From an uncultured cyanobacterium (GTDB lineage Bacteria; Cyanobacteriota; Cyanobacteriia; PCC-6307; Cyanobiaceae): a stretch of DNA of 10,879 nt. Where the stretch lies: NCBI GenBank assembly GCA_903921295.1, contig CAIXOZ010000192.1, positions 1 to 10,879 on the forward strand. Direction: 5' to 3'. The notes under the pieces were generated by a model that saw only the letters and a program-made list of their open reading frames with translations, searched no databases and was not told the origin of the DNA. A program made the position numbers and the translations under genes. This document shows, piece after piece, positions 1-5,376 of the stretch; position 1 is the stretch's first letter, and each line of letters starts with the position of its first letter.

Positions 1-220
1 AGGTCAGGTGGAGCGCTACCGCGGCGCCGAATTCACGGTTGAATTCCTGCCCAAGATGAAGATTGTCACCGTCGTCAATGACGACAAGGTGGAGGAAGCC
101 GTCAAGGCGATCGCTGAAGCCGCCCACACCGGCGAAATCGGCGACGGCAAGATCTTCGTCTCGCCTGTGGAGACAGCGATCCGGATCCGCACCGGCGATC
201 GCGATCAGTCCGCGATCTGA
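1..220 (+). CDS. glnB: Nitrogen regulatory protein P-II, 3' part
   Basis: This is the last 72 residues (41-112 in standard P-II numbering) of the trimeric P-II signal protein, which reads 2-oxoglutarate and ATP/ADP and controls nitrogen assimilation through partners such as PipX and NAGK in cyanobacteria. The start lies left of the window; base 1 is the third base of the codon expected to be Lys40. Visible features are the T-loop (ERYRGAEFTVEF), the 2-oxoglutarate ligand Lys58 (FLPK), the C-terminal signature TGEIGDGKIFVSPV and the RIRTG nucleotide-binding strand. The end matches the usual 112 residues. The T-loop is odd: Ser49, phosphorylated in Synechococcus elongatus, is Ala (codon GCC), and Tyr51, uridylylated in enterics, is Phe. 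A perfect hairpin terminator follows 33 bp downstream. The P-II identity is certain; glnB rather than another P-II paralogue is likely but not proven. Confidence 0.95.
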   Translation, partial: GQVERYRGAEFTVEFLPKMKIVTVVNDDKVEEAVKAIAEAAHTGEIGDGKIFVSPVETAIRIRTGDRDQSAI

Positions 221-253
221 GTCCTGCAGGGTTCCACGCCCTTGATCAGCCCC

Positions 254-281
254 GCCCCCGGCCCAGCGCCGGGGGCTTTTT
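254..281 (+). terminator. Rho-independent terminator of glnB
   Basis: A perfect 9-bp GC stem, GCCCCCGGC (254-262) and GCCGGGGGC (268-276), encloses the 5-nt loop CCAGC and is followed at once by five T (277-281). This is a canonical intrinsic terminator 33 bp after the glnB stop. It leaves only 37 bp before the glutathione reductase start. Confidence 0.93.
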
Positions 282-318
282 GATGCCCGATACCCTGACA
301 GGATCCCGAACGGAACCA

Positions 319-1704
319 ATGAGCTCTGCCCCGGAAGATCGTTTCGACCTGATCGTGCTTGGGGCCGGCTCCGGTGGACTGGCCGCCAGCAAGCGCGCCG
401 CCACCCACGGGGCCCGGGTGGCCCTCGTGGAAGGGGACCGCGTCGGTGGCACCTGCGTGATCAGGGGGTGCGTGCCGAAGAAGCTGCTGGTGTACGGCTC
501 GGCGATCCGGCACCTGATCCACGACGCCCCGAGCTATGGCTGGACTGTGGAGGCCGCCCGCCCCGACTCCTCTGTGCTGCTCAGCCATGTGCGCGCCGAG
601 GTGGATCGGCTCAATCAGCTCCATCTCGGCTTTCTGGCCAAGGCCGGCGTGGAGCTGGTCACGGGCTGGGGGCGCTTTCAGGATCCGCATCACATCGCCG
701 TCCACCCCGGCGTCGCCGGCCAGGAGAGTGCCAGCCATCGGGTGCTGGAAGGCGAGCGGATCCTGATCGCCGTCGGTGGCCGGCCCCATCGCCCGATGAT
801 CCCAGGCGCTGAGCTGGCCTGGATCAGTGACGACCTGTTTGAACTGCCGCGCTTTCCGAGCAGCATCGTGATCGTGGGCGCCGGCTTCATCGCCTGCGAA
901 TTCGCCTGCATCCTCAACGGCCTTGGGGTGCAGGTGACCCAGCTGGTGCGTGGGCAGCTGTTGCGCGGCTTCGATCGCGAGCTGGCCGATGCCGTGCGCG
1001 AGGCGATGGAGGCCGACGGCATCCACATCCGCCTGGGCTGCAATGCCGCAGCGATCAGCGGCAGCCCGGGGGCTCTCACCGTGACCACCGACCATGGGGA
1101 TCAGCTCAACGCCGAGGGGGTGCTGCTGGCTACGGGACGCCGTCCGTTCCTGGCTGGCCTCGACCTCGGCGCCGCCGGGGTGAGCGTTGAACAGCACCGG
1201 ATTACCGTCGATGCCGATCAGCGCACGAGTGTTCCGCACATCTATGCCGTCGGAGATGTCACCGATCGGATCAACCTCACACCGGTGGCCGTGGACGAGG
1301 GACGCGCCTTCGCCGACAGCCTCTACGGCAACGCCCCCCGGCAGGTGAATCACCAGCTGGTGGCCAGTGCGGTCTTCACGCAACCGGAGCTGGCCACGGT
1401 CGGACTGAGCGAGGAGGACGCCCGCGAGGCCTTCGGCGACGAGGAGATTCGCATTCACCGGGCCCGCTTCCGGGCCATGGCCCAGGCCCTGCCGAAACGG
1501 GGTCCCCAGACCCTGCTGAAGCTGGTGGTGCGCCGTTCCAACGGCGTGGTGCTGGGCGTGCACATGGTGGGCGACCACAGCGCTGAGATCATTCAGATGG
1601 CAGCCATCGCCATCGGTATGGGCGCCACCAAGGCCGACTTCGATCGCACCATGGCGCTGCACCCCTCGGTGGCTGAGGAATTCGTGACCATGCCCAACGG
1701 ATAG
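319..1704 (+). CDS. gor: Glutathione reductase (NADPH)
   Basis: A 461-residue flavoprotein disulfide reductase that reduces glutathione disulfide with NADPH in the cytoplasm. In order, it shows the FAD dinucleotide motif GAGSGG (residues 15-20), the redox-active pair Cys46/Cys51 in GGTCVIRGCVPKK, and a second Rossmann fold (GAGFIACEFA) followed by LVRGQLLRGFD. The two arginines of that last stretch fit binding of the NADPH 2'-phosphate. The second FAD segment is YAVGDVT, and the C-terminal dimerisation domain has HPSVAEEFVTM with the catalytic His-Glu pair. The length is normal for the family. I chose ATG 319 (MSSAPEDRFDL) because homologues start just before the FDLIVLGAG strand. An in-frame ATG at 283 touches the glnB terminator and would add 12 unlikely residues. 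There is no clear ribosome binding site. Trypanothione or mercuric reductase is excluded by the overall motif set. Confidence 0.95.
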   Translation: MSSAPEDRFDLIVLGAGSGGLAASKRAATHGARVALVEGDRVGGTCVIRGCVPKKLLVYGSAIRHLIHDAPSYGWTVEAARPDSSVLLSHVRAEVDRLNQLHLGFLAKAGVELVTGWGRFQDPHHIAVHPGVAGQESASHRVLEGERILIAVGGRPHRPMIPGAELAWISDDLFELPRFPSSIVIVGAGFIACEFACILNGLGVQVTQLVRGQLLRGFDRELADAVREAMEADGIHIRLGCNAAAISGSPGALTVTTDHGDQLNAEGVLLATGRRPFLAGLDLGAAGVSVEQHRITVDADQRTSVPHIYAVGDVTDRINLTPVAVDEGRAFADSLYGNAPRQVNHQLVASAVFTQPELATVGLSEEDAREAFGDEEIRIHRARFRAMAQALPKRGPQTLLKLVVRRSNGVVLGVHMVGDHSAEIIQMAAIAIGMGATKADFDRTMALHPSVAEEFVTMPNG

Positions 1705-1748
1705 CCGGTTGAGGTCAGCGACGGCCGGATCGGGCACGGCCCGGGCGA

Positions 1749-1762
1749 GGAGCTGCAGCTCC
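1749..1762. repeat. 14-bp perfect palindrome in the gor downstream gap
   Basis: GGAGCTGCAGCTCC equals its own reverse complement. It sits in the 139-bp gap between gor and the next gene and could be a dimeric protein site, or a 5-bp stem with a TGCA loop. No T-run follows, so it is not a standard terminator. The rest of the gap (1705-1843) holds a second short palindrome, GTGACGTCAC (1827-1836), and no recognisable gene. Confidence 0.35.
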
Positions 1763-1823
1763 ACATCCGCTCCGTAGCTGCCGCAGCTGCGCGGTCTTCA
1801 TCAAGGCGCCCGACAGGCTTCTG

Positions 1824-1847
1824 ATGGTGACGTCACAGACCCGTTGA
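1824..1847 (+). other. Possible 7-residue leader ORF (MVTSQTR)
   Basis: ATG at 1824 opens a reading frame of seven codons ending with TGA at 1845-1847. That stop overlaps the TTG start of the membrane protein gene (TTGA, 1844-1847), the arrangement seen in translationally coupled genes. The frame is open back to 1713 but without another ATG. There is only a weak AGG about 10 bases upstream. It may be a leader or chance. Confidence 0.2.
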
Positions 1848-2302
1848 TCGATCACGGCCTCCGCCTGCGCAGCCTCTGGACCGCCTGGCTACTGGCCATG
1901 CTGATCCATGTGGATCTCGGGCTGATGCCCCTCTTCCATGGCCTCTCGGCCGCGATCGAGAGCGAGGTGCCAGCAGCGGCCCTGCCCACGCTGTTCATGG
2001 CGATGATGGTCTACGACCTGATTCCGCTGCTCAGCCTGCTGCTGATCGCCCAGGCTGCCAGCGACCCGCTCCACTCGAAGCGCTGGCAGGCCTGGAAGCG
2101 CTGGCATCTGGCGATCGCCGTGCTCTACGCGATCACCAACGTGGCCCATCTGGCCGCCGATGTGATGATCCCGGATCGACGCTCCGACCAGATCCTGCTG
2201 ATGGTGGTGATCACCGCCATCGGCCTCCAGATCGTGGCCGAAGGACATCGCTGGTGGCGTCAGGGCCAGGAGCTCAGCCGGCCGGGAGCCCCTTCTCGTT
2301 GA
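1844..2302 (+). CDS. Four-helix membrane protein, function unknown
   Basis: A 152-residue protein I do not recognise. It has about four hydrophobic segments: residues 11-34, 45-70, 87-109 and 114-133. There is a basic loop between the second and third (HSKRWQAWKRW) and a basic tail (HRWWRQ). Polar residues sit within or at the edges of the helices: His22 and Asp24 (IHVDLG), His32, Asp58 (VYDLIP), Asn99 and His102 (NVAHLAAD). These could bind a metal, haem or quinone, but that is inference. The start is taken as TTG 1844, the first start-like codon after the in-frame stop at 1775-1777. It gives a complete first helix with a basic N-terminus; ATG 1898 would cut that helix. The 3' end overlaps cysK, on the other strand, by 29 bp. 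Confidence 0.7.
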   Translation: MIDHGLRLRSLWTAWLLAMLIHVDLGLMPLFHGLSAAIESEVPAAALPTLFMAMMVYDLIPLLSLLLIAQAASDPLHSKRWQAWKRWHLAIAVLYAITNVAHLAADVMIPDRRSDQILLMVVITAIGLQIVAEGHRWWRQGQELSRPGAPSR

Positions 2303-3254
2303 ACATCCCCTCAAACAGCACCGAGCTCAGGTAGCGCTCCCCGGAATCCGGCAGAACCACCACGATCGTCTGACCGGTGTGGGCCGGATCGGCAGCCAGC
2401 CGCAGGGCGGCCACGGTGGCAGCGCCACAGGAAATACCGGCAAGGATTCCCTCTTCACGCATCAGACGCCGGGCCATGGCCACCGCCTCCTCGTCCGTGA
2501 CAGCCTCGACCTGATCGACCAGGGCCAGATCCAGGTTTCCGGGCACGAAGCCGGCGCCGATCCCCTGGATCTTGTGGGGGCCTGGCTGGAGGCTGAGACC
2601 CTGGCGGGCCTGGCTGATCACCGGGCTGTTCACGGGCTCCACCGCCACGCTCTTGAGGCTTCTACCGAGGGTCTGCTTGAAATAGCGGCTGACGCCGGTG
2701 ATCGTGCCACCGGTTCCGACACCTGCCACCAGCACATCCACCTCGCCATCGGTGTCCTCCCAGATCTCAGGACCGGTGGTGTCGTGGTGGATGCGGGGGT
2801 TGGCTGGATTGATGAACTGCTGAAGGAGCACGTAACGGGAAGGATCGGAGGCGGCGATCTCCTGGGCGCGTTTCACTGCCCCGGTCATCCCCAGGCGTCC
2901 TTCGGTCAGTTCCAGGCGGGCGCCATAGGCAGTGAGCAGCTTGCGCCGCTCCAGGCTCATCGTCTCCGGCATGGTGAGGGTCAGCGGAATGCCGCGCGAA
3001 GCCGCCACGAAAGCCAGGGCGATGCCTGTGTTGCCGCTGGTGGGCTCGATCAGCTCCTTGCCAGGCCCGAGCAGGCCATCCTGCTCCGCCTGCCAGATCA
3101 TGGCCGCACCGATCCGGCACTTGACCGAGTACGCCGGGTTTCGGCCCTCGATCTTGGCCAGCACCCGCGCCCCGAGGCCTGCAGCCACCCGGTTCAGTTG
3201 CACCAGGGGAGTCCTGCCGATGCTCAGGCTGTTGTCGGAAAAGATGCTGGCCAT
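2274..3254 (-). CDS. cysK: Cysteine synthase A (O-acetylserine sulfhydrylase)
   Basis: A 326-residue PLP enzyme that makes cysteine from O-acetylserine and sulfide, the last step of sulfate assimilation. Evidence along the chain: the N-terminal strand IGRTPLVQLN; the PLP Schiff-base lysine Lys45 in NPAYSVKCRIGAAM; the substrate loop EPTSGNTG (70-77); the phosphate-cradle loop GVGTGGTITG (178-187); and the cofactor-ring serine region GISCGAA near residue 270. The SVKCR spelling is usual for CysK of cyanobacteria and enterics. The start is ATG 3254 (MASIFSDNSLSIG), matching the family; a possible upstream start at 3278 adds eight unlikely residues. It lies 78 bp downstream of the CNNM-family gene on the same strand, so co-transcription is possible. 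The stop overlaps the 3' end of the opposing membrane-protein gene. CysM is a less likely name. Confidence 0.93.
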   Translation of the reverse strand: MASIFSDNSLSIGRTPLVQLNRVAAGLGARVLAKIEGRNPAYSVKCRIGAAMIWQAEQDGLLGPGKELIEPTSGNTGIALAFVAASRGIPLTLTMPETMSLERRKLLTAYGARLELTEGRLGMTGAVKRAQEIAASDPSRYVLLQQFINPANPRIHHDTTGPEIWEDTDGEVDVLVAGVGTGGTITGVSRYFKQTLGRSLKSVAVEPVNSPVISQARQGLSLQPGPHKIQGIGAGFVPGNLDLALVDQVEAVTDEEAVAMARRLMREEGILAGISCGAATVAALRLAADPAHTGQTIVVVLPDSGERYLSSVLFEGMFNEKGLPAG

Positions 3255-3332
3255 GGGTGGCAGCTCTGATTGGCACACAACGGCACCCTAAGGAGGCCAC
3301 CCCGATCTGGGGACGGATCCGGCCAAGGCGTT

Positions 3333-4358
3333 TCAAACAGGAAGGTGCGCGCCGGGGGCCTGCCGCCGCCAGCCGGCCAGGACGCCCAGGATCGCATCGG
3401 CACTGACCAGACCGACAAACCCTCCGAACTCATCGACGACGACGCGCACCGAGTTCTGATCGCCGCGGCGGAACGTGGTGAGCAGGCGATCGGCGCGGAT
3501 CATCTCGGGCACGAACTGGGCCGGACCGACCAGACCACTGACCAGACCAGCCCCGCGGCCCTCGACCAGGGCTTCCAGGGCCTGTTCGCGACTGAGGACG
3601 CCGAGCACCTCATCCACCTCCTCCCCAAGCACCACCCACCATTCGTGGCCGGAGGCCAGGATCTGATCGCGCTGGCTGGTCAGGGTCGCGCCGCCGGGCA
3701 GGGAGGGAGTACCCACCCGGGGCACCATCAGATCCCTGGCGGTGAGGTCATTGAGCTCGAACACCTTGCCGATCATCGCCGCCTCATCGGCTTCGATCTG
3801 ACCCTTCTGGGAACCGAGCCTGGCCAGCAGGCGGATCTCCCGCTCGTTGGTGGTCAGCTCCGATTCGGCGGTGATCGCCGGCAGGACCCGTTCGAGCAGC
3901 AGCAGCAACGGCATCGCGATCCGCTCGATCGCCAGCAGGATGCGGGAGGAGGCCAGGGCAATCGGCAGCGAAAAGTTGTTGCCCATCGCCTTGGGCAGGA
4001 TCTCCGCCAGCAGGATCACGGCGATGGTGAACAGCACATTGAAAAAGAATTCGGCCAGATCGCCGTGAACGACCTCCTTCTGCATGAACAACTCGTGGGC
4101 GACACCGCCCAGGACCATGCTGCCGGAGATGTTGAACAGGTTGTTGGCGATCACCAGCAGGGCAAGGGTGCGCCCCGGCCGGTTCTTGATCCGTTCAAGC
4201 GCCCGCGATCCCTTCACCTGCTGGTGGGTGAGGGTGTGCACCTGGATCGGACTGACGGTCAGCACCGCAGCCTCCACCCCCGTGGCGATCGCCGAGCCGA
4301 GCAGAATGGTGACCGAGAGCGCGATCAGCGTGAGGATCTGGGACTGAAACGGGCTCAT
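3333..4358 (-). CDS. CNNM-domain membrane protein with CBS pair (HlyC/CorC-like)
   Basis: A 341-residue member of the CNNM (DUF21)/CBS family, which includes bacterial CorC-type Mg2+ exporters and many proteins of untested function. The N-terminal CNNM domain (about 1-165) has hydrophobic segments near 6-29, 63-92, 101-123 and 130-160. It carries family-typical motifs: EAAVLTVSPIQV at the end of helix 1, ANNLFNISGS (71-80) and AEILPKAMGN (118-127). A cytosolic CBS pair follows (about 205-330), with RDLMVPR at its start and VVDEFGGFVGLVSADAIL near the end. The C-terminal CorC_HlyC domain of longer relatives is absent. The start is ATG 4358 (MSPFQSQILTLIALSVT), directly before helix 1; the open frame upstream to 4523 is low-complexity and not credible. 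It is divergent from phoB and upstream of cysK. A role in Mg2+ or Co2+ transport is inference from the family. Confidence 0.88.
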   Translation of the reverse strand: MSPFQSQILTLIALSVTILLGSAIATGVEAAVLTVSPIQVHTLTHQQVKGSRALERIKNRPGRTLALLVIANNLFNISGSMVLGGVAHELFMQKEVVHGDLAEFFFNVLFTIAVILLAEILPKAMGNNFSLPIALASSRILLAIERIAMPLLLLLERVLPAITAESELTTNEREIRLLARLGSQKGQIEADEAAMIGKVFELNDLTARDLMVPRVGTPSLPGGATLTSQRDQILASGHEWWVVLGEEVDEVLGVLSREQALEALVEGRGAGLVSGLVGPAQFVPEMIRADRLLTTFRRGDQNSVRVVVDEFGGFVGLVSADAILGVLAGWRRQAPGAHLPV

Positions 4359-4363
4359 CCGGC

Positions 4364-4377
4364 TGCCAGGCCTGGCA
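4364..4377. repeat. 14-bp perfect palindrome in the CNNM gene leader
   Basis: TGCCAGGCCTGGCA is self-complementary and ends five bases before the ATG (4358) of the minus-strand CNNM gene, just downstream of a possible -10 element (4388-4393). The position fits an operator for a dimeric regulator. As RNA it would fold at best into a short stem that could mask the translation start. Confidence 0.45.
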
Positions 4378-4387
4378 TGGTCGGAGA

Positions 4388-4416
4388 ACTCTAGGGGGGA
4401 TGCCCCGGCATGTCCG
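4388..4416 (-). promoter_or_regulatory. Possible sigma-70 promoter for the CNNM gene
   Basis: Read on the minus strand, CGGACA (4411-4416, four of six matches to TTGACA) is followed after exactly 17 bp by TAGAGT (4388-4393, four of six matches to TATAAT). Transcription would begin near 4381, about 23 bases before the start codon and next to the 14-bp palindrome. In GC-rich DNA such matches are only suggestive. Confidence 0.35.
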
Positions 4417-4458
4417 GCCGCTCGGTGGGACCTCCCTCCTCCTGGGTCCGGCCCCCTG

Positions 4459-4507
4459 GTTCGCTCTCCGGGCCTGGAGGGTGCGCCCCATCCCAGGCGG
4501 AGCGAAC
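4459..4507. repeat. Long bulged inverted repeat between CNNM gene and phoB
   Basis: GTTCGCT (4459-4465), a CT bulge, then CCG (4468-4470) pair with CGGAGCGAAC (4498-4507). After a second 2-nt bulge, CCTGG (4473-4477) pairs with CCAGG (4493-4497). This makes 15 base pairs closing a 15-nt loop. No T-run follows on either strand, so it is not a standard terminator. It lies 76 bp before the phoB start and about 100 bp before the CNNM start. It could be a structured leader or a regulator site. The rest of the 225-bp divergent gap shows no Pho box and no gene. Confidence 0.45.
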
Positions 4508-4583
4508 GCCCAGCGGCACCCATCCGACGGCCAGCCTGCTGCGCACGGATGCTGGCTGCTCCTCAGGCAAGCAGAATGGGGCC

Positions 4584-5372
4584 ATGGTCAGTGGTTCTGC
4601 TCCAGCCGGCGCTGCCGAGTCGCCACCATCCCCCCACCTGCTCGTGGTGGAGGACGACGACACGATCCGTGAAACGATCAGCGAAGCCCTCGAGCTCGAG
4701 GGCTTCAGGGTCACGCCCTGCGCCAACGGCCGCGATGCCCTCAAACAACTCCAGACTCAGGCCGGCCGAAACGCTGCTGCGACGGATCCTCCCGAAACCA
4801 GCGACATGGCCACCTTTGACCTGGTGGTGCTGGATCTGATGTTGCCGGGCCTGGGGGGACTGGAGGTCTGCCGAAGCCTGCGGGAGGCCCGTCAGGCCGT
4901 GCCGATCCTGATCCTCAGTGCCCGCGACAGCGAAACCGACCGGGTGCTTGGCCTTGAGGTGGGCGCTGACGATTACCTGACCAAGCCCTTCGGCATCCTC
5001 GAGCTGGTGGCCCGCTGCCGGGCCCTGCTGCGGCGCAGCCGCCTGCAGGAACAGCAGCGCCTGCCGGCGGTGGCCCATGTGCTCGAACACCACGATCTCT
5101 GCCTCTACCGCGAGGAATGCAGGGTCACCCTTGCTGGCGTTCCTCTGAACCTCTCTCCCAAGGAATACAGGCTGCTGGAGCTGTTCATGCAGCACCGCAG
5201 ACAGGTGTGGAGCCGCGACAAGCTCCTGGAAAAAATCTGGGGCGAGGATTACATCGGCGACAGCAAGACGGTGGATGTGCACATCCGCTGGTTGCGCGAA
5301 AAGATTGAACGCAACCCATCGGCCCCGGAACATCTGGTGACCGTTCGGGGCTTCGGCTACCGCTTCGGCTGA
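4584..5372 (+). CDS. phoB: Phosphate response regulator, OmpR/PhoB family
   Basis: A 262-residue response regulator (called SphR in some cyanobacteria) that activates phosphate-starvation genes by binding Pho boxes. The receiver domain (about 18-147) has the acidic cluster Glu23-Asp24-Asp25, the phosphoacceptor Asp84 (VVLDLMLPG), Ser112 (LILSAR) and Lys134 (YLTKPF). The C-terminal winged helix (about 160-262) has LSPKEYRLLELF, the recognition helix SKTVDVHIRWLREKIE and the wing TVRGFGYRFG. Asp84 is shifted by an insertion of about 20 residues, rich in Ala, Thr and Pro (57-77), between beta-2 and beta-3. I chose ATG 4584, which leaves a 17-residue low-complexity N-terminus; the frame is open further upstream but reads as non-coding. 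phoR follows 4 bp after the stop, so the two are surely co-transcribed. Naming as PhoB rests on that partner and the adjacent ptcA. Confidence 0.88.
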   Translation: MVSGSAPAGAAESPPSPHLLVVEDDDTIRETISEALELEGFRVTPCANGRDALKQLQTQAGRNAAATDPPETSDMATFDLVVLDLMLPGLGGLEVCRSLREARQAVPILILSARDSETDRVLGLEVGADDYLTKPFGILELVARCRALLRRSRLQEQQRLPAVAHVLEHHDLCLYREECRVTLAGVPLNLSPKEYRLLELFMQHRRQVWSRDKLLEKIWGEDYIGDSKTVDVHIRWLREKIERNPSAPEHLVTVRGFGYRFG

Positions 5373-5376
5373 ACCG

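Noticed and set aside
205..1764. 519-residue open frame on the minus strand across gor
   Set aside because: It is antisense to a gene with intact catalytic motifs, and its composition (His, Gly, Ala, Gln) is that of a shadow frame in GC-rich coding DNA.
1713..1823. Possible decayed gene in the gap after gor
   Set aside because: Two frames are open for about 40 codons each, but neither has a start codon or a recognisable motif, and GC-rich DNA is often open by chance.
1827..1836. GTGACGTCAC as a Crp-type site
   Set aside because: Crp sites need about six bases between the TGTGA and TCACA halves; here the halves abut.
2379..3269. 296-residue plus-strand frame opposite cysK
   Set aside because: Shadow of cysK: no domain, low-complexity composition, no start context.
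3300..3312. CCCC-GATCT-GGGG as a terminator between the CNNM gene and cysK
   Set aside because: Only a 4-bp stem and no T-run on the minus strand, too weak to call.
3270..4394. 374-residue plus-strand frame opposite the CNNM gene
   Set aside because: Rich in Gln, His, Gly and Asp, typical of reverse-complement GC-rich genes; the opposite strand has clear CNNM and CBS motifs.
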